From NCBI GenBank assembly GCA_013399305.1, contig VXAI01000310.1, positions 105,039-169,038 on the forward strand: DNA of 64,000 nt, given 5' to 3'. The notes under the pieces are model-generated. The model had not been told where the DNA came from and did no database searches. It saw nothing but the letters and a program-made list of their open reading frames with translations. The position numbers were made by a program, and so were the translations under genes. This DNA comes from Rostratula benghalensis (lineage: Eukaryota > Chordata > Aves > Charadriiformes > Rostratulidae). Positions 12,661 through 26,271 of this stretch are shown piece after piece (position 1 is the first letter of the stretch; each line of letters starts with the position of its first letter).

Positions 12661-15600
12661 ACCCAACTTCTTCCTCTAGCAAATGGCAAAATAACTAAAA
12701 TCTATTTGATTTACATCACTGTGGTGTTGACAAAACAAATAATTTTGAGGAAGCTCTGAGGACTTGTGTAGAAAATCAGTTTACATAACTTGTAAAACTA
12801 AGCTTACAGGACTAGAGCATTGACATTTTTTAAAACTATCACTTTATTTTGCTTACTAATTCTTGCAACAAAATCAGTCATTAATTCAAGCACTGAACCA
12901 CACAAGTATCTGATAATTACAAGGGTTAAAATTAATCTTTCATCCATTGAATTCCCTTAATAGCTGCATAACTTTTTTGTGAATATGTAATGAAGAATTA
13001 AGCCCCAACAGTTAAGGCTCAGGCTGCCATAGATGTGTACCAATTCTGCCTATCTAAGCTGAAGCACAAGCAACAAATTATTATTGATACTAAAAAAATG
13101 CCTGGCTCCAGGAACACGGACAACTACCATGACCAAAAGCCAAGCTCAAAGGTAACCCACTAGTTAAACAATGATTTAAATATATGGACATAAGGTCATA
13201 TAGCGAGAGATGTTCTTGCAGCTGTATGAACTGCCAACATGAAATATGCATACCATATTTGTATTTTAAGTTCCATTTTTATCTATATGCACATTATCAT
13301 TATTCCAGTAATTTTAAGTGTCTTTACACTGGGCAAGTTTAAGGAATAGCAACCGTAGTTATACTTTAGTTCAAAGAGGCGTTTCATCAAAGTCAAAATA
13401 GAAAAAAAGAAAACCTGCTGGAATTAACTGTGTAGCCTATCACCAAAAATCGTAGCTGTCAGTGCAAAACCATTACAAGAACAGACTACAAGGTAAAGAC
13501 TGGCAGATATCTGCTCTCATGAAATGCTTTAATTCACAGCACTGTAAAAGACTTATTACAGCTGCTTTCTCCATTCCATTCCCCCACGTAATTTTTTTTT
13601 ACAGTTTTTAAACTAGCACAATTTTTACTTTGCATTCCAATTCCATTTGCTTGCAGTCGCTGTACTTACCAGCTAGAAGTATTGATCAATTAAAATTAGA
13701 CCAGAATTTTTAGGAACATTCACATACTTACTGATTTAATAATGAAACACAATAGTTTGCCACACAGTTTCAAGAACTTACTAAGACTCATTTAAACTAA
13801 CCAACTCCAAAAGCAGAATATGTATTATAACTTACATTTCTTTCATATAATTAACCTGAAGGTCCAACTATGTATAACTTTATCCTGGTATTTGGTACAT
13901 ATGATGTCAACAATACAAAATTAGTGTATCATAAAAGATTCAATGAAATACATACACATCTCTACAAAAAAGAAAAACCCATTATTTTATTTCATTATTC
14001 CTCATTATTTATTATATGCTATAATACTTATACTGCAGAGCAGATTCACCAGCACATTCTTGGTTTATGCCACTCTAGAAACAAAAACTAGTAACAAGTA
14101 GGTAAAAAATATGTTATGCTTACTTTATAACTCTGAGGCAGCACAAATGTAACCTATGTCAATATAACATTCCAGCACAAGTGCCTCTGGGCAAAACACA
14201 AGTGAAATTTTGAGGAACCATGTTACTAGAACTCTCACAGTTAAGAATGTGCTGAAATTCTTCACTGAACCAAGGCCTTAGGTAGTTACTTATGTTCATA
14301 AATTAAGTATGGAAAATGCAAAACAGAAAGATTTGATCACAGGTTCAAATTCATGTGACAAATCAGTGCCTAAATTTGAATTATAATTAATATCTTCAGG
14401 ATGCAGCCCCTGCATAAATTACGAAGACAAATATGCCATAAATACTCCGTACAGTAGACAACAATTGCATTCAACCTCCTTCAAGAATCAATTTCTTAAG
14501 TATAATTATTTTGTGCATTTAAAAAAAAAAACTACACACACTTTTCAGCCAAGATAAAGCATTTAGTAAAACCCCATTGGCACTAAAATCAAGTAACTTC
14601 CAATATTGATGGTTTAGAAAGCAGCTTCAGTGATAACATCTTTGGTTTTTTTCTTAATTTGGAGACAAAAAAATTAATATTATGCTATCTTGGAACTAAG
14701 ATAATTTATTAGCCAACCCTCTGTACCAATATCTCAGGGAACTAATCCTCATTAAATATAAGTCATACATTTTTTGTGTTTCTCCTTGGGCCGTTATAGA
14801 AACAGAAGCTCAACTCCAGAAGATAATCTTACAGAAAAAACATCTGTCTCCTTGGCATATGTCATATCCAGTTTACCTACCAACTCTATAGCTACCGTTG
14901 AGAAGGTTACTGAGAGGTTGCATTAATGCAGCAGGAACACTATTTGCATTTAGATACACTAGATAGTGAGAAATTATACTTGCCCCTTTATCTATAACTG
15001 AAGTTCTAGCCACTTCCTTAAAAGGTGAAATATTATATTTTACATTTTTTTTAAAAGCAACGGAATTACAGCCGTAAGATTCATCTAGAGGACAATGAGT
15101 TTTTAATGATCACCACATATACCACTGTCCAGCAAATGAGGCATAAACGTTAGAGGAACTGGTTTGTTTTCCCCTCTTGAATCAAAATAATGGCTACTCT
15201 TAGGTCCTGGCATTTGTAGGTGTCTGCTATAAGGCAGATAAGCTCTGCTTGTGAAAGATGTCAAGGGACAAGAGCTGCGAGTGGCAATAATCAGAGCTGT
15301 CAGTTCTTGCCACTGCTGGAGATCAGCTGCTAGCCCACAAGGCTGACAAGAGTACTAGACACTTAGGGAAAGCTTATATTCGACCTTTCAACACTTCCCT
15401 TTATTAAATATCTACTAAAGATTCTAACACAATTTTTTAAAGTTTTTTGAGTCTTCAAGATACCACGCTACATAAATGCTAGAACTTTCTCTTAATTATA
15501 ATCTAGAAAATGGAATTTAAACAAATCAGAAGCAATGTAGCTACCAGAAAAAAAGGAGAGAAAGTCCAGTTTATTAGCACAGTGATACCGTTGCAAGCGG

Positions 15601-18600
15601 TAGATAGCGCTGGTCTCTTCCAATTCCAGATGATGAAGAATGAAAAATGCAAATTCTGTATTTGATTTATTGATACTTACACGATAACTCTTCAGCCACT
15701 AAAAAAAATAGATTAATACAGTATGGCAATGAAAGCAACACTGCAAATCATAATACTAACATGGCAAAAATACATGTGCCTCGATCAATTGGTTAACAAA
15801 TCCTTCTCTGCCTCCTAAGTCACACGAGGAATAAAGAGTTAACGTTTATTTCTGAAATAAGTAAGAATCTTCAAGCAGAATTTGTCATTTTAAGCTCTGG
15901 AGTAAAAGCATCCTAATTGCATCTACAAGTGTAATTTTGCCCTATTTCAGCATGCTTAACCTATAAATGACATTGCTGAACATGGCTTATATGGCTTGAC
16001 TTCCAGTATCATTTCAAGCACATCTCTCCGTATGCTAAGAGGGAACATAAAAAATGAAGCAGCTTTATTTTATGTCATAGCAGAAGGAAAACTACAGCTG
16101 TGAAACTAGCAATTTTCACTAATCAAACTCTTGTCCAAGCCACTCTTTCGATTCACTGTAGTTTTCTTTTTCTGTTTCCTATCTTACAAAGTAACGAAAG
16201 GAAAATTACTTTGAACTTCTGAATCATATTTAAAACACTAAAAATTGTATACAAATAAACTCATATTGAATTCAATCTATACACTATTATTATATCATTT
16301 AGGGCAACGGGAAATGTTAGTCTACTTCAATCTTAAAACAGTTTCTAATGTTGCATGCCCAAATATTGCTGCAAAGAAATCTGTGGGACCAATCAATGTG
16401 CATCCAAAGTAAGTATGCTTTCTCCTTCTGCTGAATTTGCTTTTTTATTGCCTAAGTGAGCAGAACTACAACTGCATTAAAACACAAAAGAATAATATTA
16501 CCACAAGCTAACATACTGCATTGAGCATAAACCCAAGGTTCATTACATAAAAATTATTAGTACTTTGAGTATGACATACAGCTCACACTGTACTGCTGCA
16601 CTTATTTTTCTAAACTGGCAGCCAGAGCTATAATTTCTGGGATTGATTTTCCAGTCCCCAGTACTTCTCATTGCTCAGACCTTTAGGCATTAATTCTACA
16701 AAAGCAATTGTAATAAGGGAAACTCAGAATTCAGATGTACATAGGGAAAGTCTTCAGGGAGATTGGAAGAAAAAAAAAAAAACTCACACCACCACCAAGA
16801 AATAATTAATCCAATCATTTTTCTGTAGAATAAACACTCAGGTGATAAAGAAATATACACATATAGAAGCATACGCAGTGATAAAAATATCAAATTCAAT
16901 GTCCAAGTGACCCTGTGCAAAACCTAAATTTCTGCTGAAGGATTCTGTAACAGTGAATCCAGATAGTCTCTGCTAAAATTTAAGTATGCTGTTAAATATG
17001 ATAGTATTCCATTTCCAAAATTATGATTCTGAAATGGCTGACTGTCAAAAAATGCTGCCTCCATATTGTTACCAATCTCTGATCACCTCTATTCACAGAA
17101 ACTTCCTAATAGAACCCTAGTATCTGAGGACTTAAAATATATTAATTTGAATATAAATTATCTGTATCAGAAATGGCTACAGACTACCTAACTCATGGAA
17201 AGTGACATGATTTGCACACAAACTATAAAGCCCCAATTTCCTAATTTTTCATAACAACATTAGCTCATAGCTTCTTCTTCCTCCATTTGGTTTACATTCA
17301 TGGTTTTACTAGACCCAGATAAATTAAAACATGAGCTAATATATCAATACATAAATCGTCCCTGTACAAGAACAGATGAACTAAAAATTTACAGTACCAA
17401 GAGACTATAGTATCATAAACATTACCAGCGTCATTTTTATTAATAAAAATAAAAACAAAACAAAACAAAATCTAAAAAAAAAAAAAAAACCACACAAACA
17501 AGAAGCCCCTTTGTAACATGGAGCATAGTCATACTGATGATCCCTCAGGTGACTGACAACATTCTTGAACACAATCAGAAAAACCTCCTTTGACTAGCAC
17601 TCATCCAACCACAGATCTTTAACTCGCATGCCAGCACGTGCCAGGAAAGCCAATGAGGCTTCAGTTTGGCAGCCTCCCTCAGCAGTTCTTCTGTCTCTGT
17701 CTTGGATGTAAACATTCTGCTCACCCAAAATCTATGGTCTCCTGGTGTTCTCAGAAGAGCATGCTGATAAATTATATCGCAAAGAGGAAACAGAATTATG
17801 CAAATAATATCAAATTCCAATTTCAGCTAGGAAGTACCAATAACTGTCATGGCCAATAAAACTCTTAATTATTTCCTTCAATCAATAAACAGACAAGTAC
17901 TTAATAGCTACTTGAAATGATTCTAAGACAATGTTTTCTTTCCTAACAGAATACACCCTTATCTACCAGAAGGGCAATCGTCATGTAAAGAGGAAAGACT
18001 GGAAAGTATATGACTTCTTGTTGGGATGCTGCTATTTTCACATAAAATTAGGACAGCAGGATACTGACAAAGTTGGGATGAGACAGCTCATAAAGGGCAG
18101 AATCCTTGAGATTAACAAACCAGTGTCACCGCATCACCATCCAGCCAGATTATATCATATACAATCTTTGCTAAAATAGGACTTTTACACTATGTGTTAA
18201 CTGTAACATTGAAAAAGCACCAGCAGGCAAAAGGAACAGAATCTCTAATTAAAAAGAGCAATTTCATTGCAACCCACCACATATTTAGATCTTTAATTAC
18301 TTTACTAGAATAATCTTAATATTAATATCAGCCTTTTTGTGCAAATTACCATAACACTTTCTGAAATATGCTCTGTCTACCCCTCAAGGTATCCAAGCAT
18401 ACTCATGTGATACCAATCATGGGCCTAAGCTGTCTCTAATTTTCAGAAAGATGCTTAACAGCTAACTGAAGTATCATGCCTGGCAAACTGAGGCTCAGAC
18501 CAAAAAAGAGAAAGAAAAAACATGGTCCTCTCAAACTAATTATATGGGAAAAACCAATCAACAACTTCAGGTGTGGAACTAGGAGAGAGACTTATTGATG

Positions 18601-20544
18601 GGGAAGCAGGTAAATTAGTGTACCCAGCTCCACAATGCCTAAATTGGTGCTAACTAAAAGCATGGTATCCCTTAGTTGCAAGAAGAATAATCAATTAACT
18701 GGCACACTGCCTGCCTCTGAAGTCAGAAAAGTTTATCTGTACCTGCAAGAAACAGCTGCTGCTGACTAGAGGTAATAATTGAGGAGAAAAAAAGATCCAG
18801 AAAGCCAGCAAGACTCTTGTATCACCTAAAGTATAAAAGAGGAGCTCATAAAAAAATGGAGGTACAAAGCACGGGTAAACACAGAGGTGTACAGCAATGC
18901 TGGAATCTGACCTGTAGCCACAGAAACAGTATCAGCCCCATTCTGCACTACACAGAGTATCAGAGTGCTTAAGCGAGTGCAGAGACCAGTCTCCAGTGCT
19001 GCTAACTGAAGAGATTCTGGAGAATGGGACCTGAAAAACCTGTGCATCACAGAAATAAAATGCCAGGAAAAATGAATGTATTTGTTTTTCATTTTGATGG
19101 ATAGGTCTGATGTACAGTTCGATAAGCCTCACAAGCCAAGTTTGATAGAATAAAGTAGCTTTATTCATCAACTTTGGCTGGCTGTATATATGATTGCTGG
19201 GTAAAGCAGATTTACTTTTTCCATTTACTTCAGAGAAGCAAATCCCTATCTTGGGTAAACTACTTAGTTTTTTAGCCTATCTGCACAAGATGGTGGCTCT
19301 CTAAATTAAAGCACACAAGTAAGCTCCCAAAAGGTGCATCTGAGAAGTTCTGAGTATTATCATTGGGTATCTAGTTACAGAACACTAAATTTCACAGCTG
19401 CATTACTATTGTACTTACTTATTTTGTGCAGAATTCTGTTCTGTATATCTCTGGTGTTTATCATTGTTATTTATGGATATGCTTCTTTTTCTTAATTTTT
19501 ACTTCATTCTGTCTCTTGCAGTGCCTGAAGGTACCATACAGTATACAATAACATGTATATCTGCAATCTATAGTGAAGATCTGGACATGGGTGTTCAAAA
19601 TGATTGCCTTATATTATGCTTCTTATTTATGCAATTAAGTTAAACAATGAAATTTCATGGTCACTACTCAGTATTAAAATAATAATAATAAAAAATTAAA
19701 TTCCAAAAATGTCAAATCAGAAGTCCAGTCTTACACACTCCCAGGAAGGCCATTTACCCTGCTTCCAGTTGCTTTGTGCCACTTAAAAGTGAGTAGACAA
19801 CTGCTCTAAGAAAATTTGTCAAGAATTGTTCAGCTGGAGAAACAGAGAGTAGAACTGTTGTTGATTTCTAATACGGCAAGGGTTTTTTCATTATGACTAA
19901 AAACAGAACCATGTTTTTCCACCTCTTTTTTCATTTGTGAAAATATGGTACATACTTTCAACATCTTGCACACTATTAACTTCTTGCAAACCTGCACACT
20001 ACTACTTAGATACAGGCAGAAGCATATGTAGAGATACAAGACATATAGATGGGATATGCATCAAAATCAGCTTTTAAATTACAATTTTAAATCCATAGAG
20101 TAAAATTGATTCACCAGAACTACAGGGGGAGAGATGTTCATTCTTTCCATATGAAACTAAACAAAAGCCTGGAAATCAATACATATGTAAAGACTCTTGA
20201 TAAATTTTTGATGATACCCGGCAGTTTAGTACATTAAGACACTGGATCCCAAATGTCCAATGTCTATCAAAAAAAAATACAAAAGGGAAAAGTAACTTTA
20301 AAGCAGTACAGGGGATTATGGCTTACACCCAAGATCTGTATTCAAAGGATTCATATGCCCCTTTTACCTATGTTTACACAATTCAAAACTTGTTTTTAAA
20401 CACAATTGCTGTGAGTTCTAAAATTTGGTCAGTGAATATCCATGATTTAAGTGCCATCATATTATTCAGAGCGTTTTGTAAAGACAGATGCAATGCCTTT
20501 AGAAGAATTTGAGTGAAAATAGGCAAAAAATACATGACCTGTCT

Positions 20545-21181
20545 GAACATCAGGCAGCAGCGTGCCCAGGCAGCCACAAAGGCCAACAACATCTTGGTTT
20601 GTATCAGGAACAGTGTGGTGAGTAGGACTCAGGAGGTGATCATCCCCCTGTACTCGGCACAGGTGAGGCTCCACCCAGATCAAGTACTGTGTCCTGTTTT
20701 GGCCCTCTATCACAAAAAGAGACATTGAGGTGCTGAAGCGGGCCTGGAGAAGGACAACAAAACTGGTGAGGGGTCTGGAGGTCTTATGAGGAGCAGCTGA
20801 GGGATCTGGTCACTGTTCAGTCTAGAGACAAGGAGGCCAAGGGGAGACCTTATCGCTCTCTCCAACCTGAAAGGAGAGTGTAGAGCGGCAGGGGTTCTTC
20901 TCCCAACTCACAGGCAATAGAACAAGAGGAAATGGCCTCAAGTTGCACCAGGGAAGGTTCAGATTGGGTAGGAGGAAAATTTCTACACAGAAAGGGTTAT
21001 TAAGCATTGGAATGGGCTGCCCAGAGAAGTGGTTGAGGCACCATCCCTGGAGGTGTTCCAAAAATGGGTTAACATGGTTCTTAGGGACATGGTTTAGTGG
21101 TGGTTTCTGTCAGTGCTAGTTTAACAGGTGGACTAGATGATCTGAAAGTTCCCTTCCAACCTAGACAATTATATGATTCAG
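20545..21181 (+). mobile_element. CR1 LINE, 3' fragment, different subfamily
   Basis: Carries 'cgtgcccaggcagccacaaa', then 'attggaatgggctgcccaga' and 'gtggactagatgatctgaaa', ending in the terminal repeat 'attatatgattca'. It differs enough from the 10770-11830 copy to be another CR1 subfamily. The ORF is broken. Antisense to KDM4C and 130 bases from the 21314-21425 exon. Confidence 0.92.
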
Positions 21182-21313
21182 AGGCCTCACTGTTTACATT
21201 TCCCATGCAGAAAGAAATTATTTCATCTTGGTTGTTTTTGCCAATGCCTACAAATATGGTCTCATAAAGACAGAAAAACATCCCTAGAAAAATGTATTAA
21301 ATAGTACACTCAC

Positions 21314-21425
21314 CTTCATCACTAGTTGCCTGCTGTTTAACTAAAGTCATTGGAGATCTAGCTGGGGGTTTATTTAGGGGATGACGCCAACTCTTAGATA
21401 TTTTCTTTCTTTCAACTTCCACTGA
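21314..21425 (-). CDS. KDM4C: KDM4C internal exon: conserved SKSWRHPL...[11 protein letters not shown] motif
   Basis: The exon of 112 bases enters in phase 0 and leaves in phase 1. The product starts SVEVERKK, then [23 protein letters not shown] and TSDE. The 23-residue core differs from human KDM4C at only two positions (Asn-Lys for Ser-Arg), a sharp rise in conservation after the loose linker. In human it leads into the acidic LPEVLSIEEE segment and then the PHD part, encoded by exons not seen in this window. The acceptor is a good pyrimidine tract ending ttttcag; a second AG lies four bases on (cag TCAG), but using it would shift the frame. The donor is GATGAAG followed by gtgagt, close to consensus. 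Confidence 0.94.
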
Positions 21426-23574
21426 CTGAAAAGGGAGAAACAAATAGTTTAGCATGTAATTCTGCGAAGTTAATTCTGATGAACAAAAACATTCTTCTGT
21501 AAACAATAACAGATGTAACTCTGTAAATACTATCAGACTACCTGAATTGCCTGTAGAGTACCAATTAAAACCTTTTTCTCTAATTCAGAATATGTACCTT
21601 AATTTTAAAACACTAATCCATTTGTCAAAAACAAATGGTTTGAGGTATAAGTTACTGCAGTCCTTCTCAAATTACTGAGTATAAATCCCGGTTTCCTCAG
21701 GTGATATTTGAAAGGAATAATAGAGTGTGCAAAATACCTCAAGAAGTAAAACAATGACCTGGAGTAGAGATAAGAAATGAAGAGTCCTGATAATGATTAT
21801 CGTATGTTGATTTGAGTGCCAGTGGAGGAATCGCAAATTAAACCAACTACTGGTGGTATCTGGAGGTTCAGGAGCAGAGGAATGGCAAGCACACTAGCAG
21901 AAGGGTAAGAAGGAAAGAGTTGCGTAACACTCTGCTCCTCAATGCTCTGAATTTATGCTAGCAAGTTACACATAGGTCCTTTGACTAATTTGAGCGTTGA
22001 AAATTACTACTATGAAATGGGGAGTAAACTACAATACAAGATCTTATTTACTGTGATAAGCAGAGGGGGGAAGATTCAGCTAAAGTACAGGACAATGTCA
22101 TGATCTAGAAAAATGTTACCAATTAAGTAAAAAGGGAAAGAAGATCAGACCTTTTAATTGCACCTGTACAACATACTTATTCACTTAATAACTTTAATAA
22201 AAGAGAGAGTATTGAATTACACTAGAGAATATCTAAAACCTCATATATAAAAGGTTAAAAGGCATAGAAAGAGATGAATATAATCTCTAATACATTATTA
22301 TTAAAACACTGAGATGTTTATAATGCTCTTTATTATTACAGTGGAAGGGCTTATTAGAATTCACAACATTCTAATACTGCAAAAATATCATCAGTGCATA
22401 GATCATGTCTTTGAAAGGGTCAGCATGATTTTACTTTGGCTTCTAAAATATATTTCCCACTACGTCTGGCAATCTGGCAGCTGATTTCCCACGCTCTCTC
22501 TGCCAAACTCACAACTAGGTGTTGAACTCACAACTAGGAAAGATACTGTGACTACCACCATAGCTTAATGATTTTTAGTATGCTTCACAAAGTCAAAGCT
22601 GCCCACCCTTCATAGCAGAATAGGAAAAGTAAAAAGAGACCATAAGTTTGTAGGCACCCCAGTGAAAAAACATCCCCATTATTTAAAGATTTTAAAATAT
22701 ATTCCTTTTATTAGAGGATCTTCTTCTTCAAGTGTTTCTTTACATGTTTTAGGCTATTACCAAAATCCAAGAAGAGTATGTTTGAGACCTTGAAATCATA
22801 TTGTCTGTATTATGCTCCTATAGCCAAGTCTTGAAGATTCACTTTCACCAACTTCAATACTATAGTCACAGTTACAACTAACGTAAGTAAGTCCGTTAGA
22901 TTTCACTAGCTGTGTGAAATAATGTAATTGAATGAAAGCAAATTTTGTTTCCACCTAACTCAAAACCGAGGCTCCTCAGCTTTGATGCATACGCTTCTTC
23001 ATTTGAGAGGGGCATCAGTCCAAAAATAAATCACCATGTGATTCCACACTGTTATGTTCTGTCTTTGGGTAGTAAGTATCTCAGAATTAACCCATTTTGC
23101 TGACATTTTACCAGCATACTTTTAACTCTCCTTTAGACTCAGTCAAGAGAGCTATTCTTTCAAACGGAAATACATGATACCAAATACAGCACTCAACTCT
23201 AATATTTCAATTCCGTGTCAACAGCTATAATTAAAGCTGATAGCCTTGCTCATATTGGCAAGGCAGCAAACATGGGAAGAGCTTGAGAGTAGTTGCTGAC
23301 AGCTGAGATTCACAGATATAAAGTGAAATTACTAGATATCTAAAATCAAAGAGAAAATATGTCAACAAGCAAGCTCCAGAAACATTCTGCTTTTGAATCC
23401 AAATTCCCACTCTTGCCTGAATACTTCAAAATATGGTCAAATTAGCATCTGATTAAAATAATGTATATTCTTAAGTACTTTAATATGGATATCAGTTCTC
23501 ATTAGAAACACGTCCATTCACATTTCATTATATCAGAACTATATTACTATAATGATGAAATTTGCTTCACATAC
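21426..23574 (-). other. KDM4C: KDM4C intron between the 23575-23936 and 21314-21425 exons
   Basis: About 2.1 kb, AT-rich. Donor gtatgt and acceptor tttctcccttttcag on the minus strand. No CR1, LTR, RNA gene or further exon recognised. Confidence 0.88.
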
Positions 23575-23936
23575 ACTGGACGTTTCCATGCCATCATCTT
23601 CATTGTTTTTCACAATGGGCACTTCCCCATGTTCCAAGCTATCTTCACAGCTTTCTAGGTCACTGACATCATCCTCTACTGAGACATTTCCCTCTATATT
23701 TGGGTTTTCCGCTTCAGAAGCACATCCCTCTGCCGTACAGTATGGTACTGATGAAACAGACTGATTTTGAGATTTCAAACTGTCTTCTGTTCTACAGCTA
23801 TCAGAAGCAAGCATGTGGGCCACGGAATCTTCACATGTAGAGAGAGGATGACTGGAATCTGTCTTGCCCTCATCTTCCATTTTTGTTTTCTCTAGTACAG
23901 GAACAGGGCTTGAAAACGAGTCTGAATGGACACCTC
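23575..23936 (-). CDS. KDM4C: KDM4C internal exon: long acidic, serine-rich linker
   Basis: The exon of 362 bases enters in phase 1 and leaves in phase 0. The split codon made with the preceding exon is GGA. The product begins GVHSDSFSSPVPVLEKTKMED and ends SDLESCEDSLEHGEVPIVKN, then NEDDGMETSS. The segment ESCEDSLEHGEVP matches human ESHGNGLEPGEIP, which anchors it; most of the rest is poorly conserved, rich in Asp, Glu and Ser, and probably disordered. The acceptor is weak: atatatag with only a short pyrimidine run (ttcttc) before it. The donor AGT followed by gtatgt lacks the usual exon-final G but has a good intron side. The ATG at 23878-23880 is internal, since the frame is open upstream to the acceptor. 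The exon's frame also runs a little past the donor into the intron. Confidence 0.92.
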
Positions 23937-26032
23937 CTATATATGAAGAATATAATTTGTTAATAAAACTAACCTTATACTATTGCATTTCATTTCATTT
24001 CACAACAATCTGAGTTATTAAAATTCAAAGCATAGTTCATCAATTAGAAATCATATAGAAAAGCATTTGGTAGGACATACACCAATATGTAATACAGGTT
24101 TGATCAAAAAATAGATAAAATATAAATGTTTTGAGTATGCAGTGTGAAATATACTTTTAATCATTTAATTGGTATTTTGTATTTGAATTCGAAGAGGTCT
24201 TCATATCATTCAAAATAATCAATAGTCATGCAGCTTGTTTACTCTGACAGCCCACAAGAACTTTTAATAGTTGGGAAAAATTATAGAAAAGGTTGGTATA
24301 TTGAACTTTATATCCTGCATTTATATCTAGTAGGCCTGTTGTAAAAATTAAAATAAACAAAGACTAATGGTTTATAATTAGGAAAACAAATTTCAAATAG
24401 ATAACAATAATATTTTGAAAACAACAGCATCAGTCTAAAAATGAAAAGCCATTAGCATCATTTTCTATTTCAGCAATTAGCATACTATTATATTTCAGTG
24501 ATGCTGACGGGTGAATTTGTGTTGATTTTACTTTATGCAAATTCTTCATTTGCTGATGCTTTCATGGGATAGACAAAACAGTGGGTTAGACAGGTCACAC
24601 AAAAAACATGTTCCTAAAGAACTCTATGGCACACATCACGATGAATTTTGATTCAGCAGCACATCCAAGGCAATAAAGAAAACAGTGTCTGTAAAGTCCC
24701 TTCCCTTTCTTTCTTTACAATGGTTGTTTGAACTTCTTTTTCTGAAAAATCCCTTTTCCAGGTGAAATGTATATAAAATTTAGTAATATGAAGCTCATCC
24801 AGTACTATAACATAATCTTTGGGTACAAAGAATATTGCCCCAACTGAGCATAATGGATACACTAGCCAGACATAATGCAGACTAAATTACCATCTCCAAC
24901 ATGAATACTGGAACATCCGACATCGTATCTAAACAAGGTCCTCTTCCCTGCAAATGTCTAGGCACCACCCTTTAATAGCACAAAGGAAAGAGTATAGCCC
25001 TTCTCTCTTCTCTGCTTTTCCTTCCCTTGCCACCAAACACTGAATGGTTGCTAACTACTGGCTTCCCAGAGGTCATGAACACTCCAAACCTGTTATAAGT
25101 TGGGGAAAGTGTAAAGGAGTAACAACTTAAAAAAAAAAAAAAAAAATGTTAGAACAGTCTTAGAAAGGCTTTTGTAGAGCACCAACTATTTTTTCCACAG
25201 GAATTTCTAAGTTTCCATATTTGAATACTGACTTTGTTATCTTTATGTGGAACAATCCTGATATTTACCATGTCCAAGTAACTATTAACATAACCATTAA
25301 TATTCACAATCAGGGAACACTCTATATGCAAATTGCAAGTAAACTTTCAGTATCAGTATAAAACCAATGGGACTGCTCAGAAACCGAGTTAAAATTGCAG
25401 TTTGTCTTTCAAATCAGGAATGTAAAACTACACCTGAACTACAATGAAATGTGAAACAGATGGAGTAAGGGCCAGAAAAGACCAACTATATTAGCATAAA
25501 ATAGTTGCGAAGAAAAAACACCCTTTGGCTTGACCAGGCCTTTATAACTTGCATTGTCTGACAGCTCAACAGGAAATAACAAGAAATCTGCAGTCTCAGG
25601 ATAGATCATTTTTGTGGACAAGTATAGACCACTTCTAGTATGTAACACTCTTCACGCAAATATATGTAGCATACTACAAACATATATGTTCTCTACTGAC
25701 TGTGTAAGTGACAAGATAATCTGTATCACTTTTGTTTATAAAATTTTTTGCTGTAAAACCTATCAGTCTATTGAAGAAATTGAATATACAAACCTCATCC
25801 TTTTATTCCTTTTAAAAAACACTTCATTAAAACAGTTTGGGTGATATGACTCTCAGCTTAGAATCTTAATGTTGTCATTTTCTCATTCTTACTGAATATC
25901 AGCCTTCTCTGCATTATTTTATTTTATTATTCTACTTAGGATAATATCATACTTTAACATCCTGTGATTTGTGGCTTTAGAGTATCAGCAGCCTACAACT
26001 TACATGTGAAACAAAACCAGTCTTTATCTCAC
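23937..26032 (-). other. KDM4C: KDM4C intron between the 26033-26271 and 23575-23936 exons
   Basis: About 2.1 kb, AT-rich, bounded by gtgaga and a weak atatatag acceptor. It holds a poly(A) run at about 25128-25146 and no recognisable repeat or gene. Confidence 0.88.
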
Positions 26033-26271
26033 CTGTAACCTTGACATTATCCAATAAATGTTGATCCAGCTGCATTATACTACGGTTTTCTTCTTCCCCA
26101 GAAGGCACTCCTGTGTTTACCAGTCTCACTTTTTTTCCAGGTTCTGCATTGACCTTGAAGCCATCACTAGCTGCTTCAGTCGTTATGATTTCTGCACCAG
26201 CTACCATAGCAGATACTCTCTTGTCCTCTGGAGTTTTAAGCTTTTTAGATCGGGATCTGGTGTGCGGGAAG
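26033..26271 (-). CDS. KDM4C: KDM4C internal exon: basic patch and acidic linker
   Basis: This exon of 239 bases enters in phase 2 and leaves in phase 1. The acceptor is ttataacag and the donor is ACAG followed by gtgaga. The product starts FPHTRSRSKKLKTPEDKR, a basic cluster that could serve nuclear import (inference). It continues through VAGAEI, then VRLVNTGVPSGEEENRS and MQLDQHLLDNVKVTG. These line up in order with the human linker (VDGAEV, VKLRNTEASSEEESS, MQVEQNLSDHIKLSG). No catalytic or metal-binding residue lies here; in the family this is the flexible region between the JmjC core and the PHD/Tudor part. The first base completes the split codon from the exon at 28944-29137, giving Cys where human has Ser. 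An in-frame ATG at 26205-26207 is internal, not a start. Confidence 0.92.

Larger units (their letters stand above)
1..21313 (-). other. KDM4C: KDM4C intron downstream of the 21314-21425 exon (open at the window edge)
   Basis: Starts with the gtgagt donor and runs off the left edge. I looked on the minus strand for the next expected coding words: Trp-Ala-Lys-Pro after the acidic segment, and Pro-His-Cys-Ala-Ile-Cys of the PHD part. I found no match. CR1, LTR and unidentified repeat copies inside it are listed separately. The stretches 3540-7330, 8145-10165 and 12665-20540 show only AT-rich unique-looking sequence with short A-runs such as 17448-17489. Confidence 0.75.
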
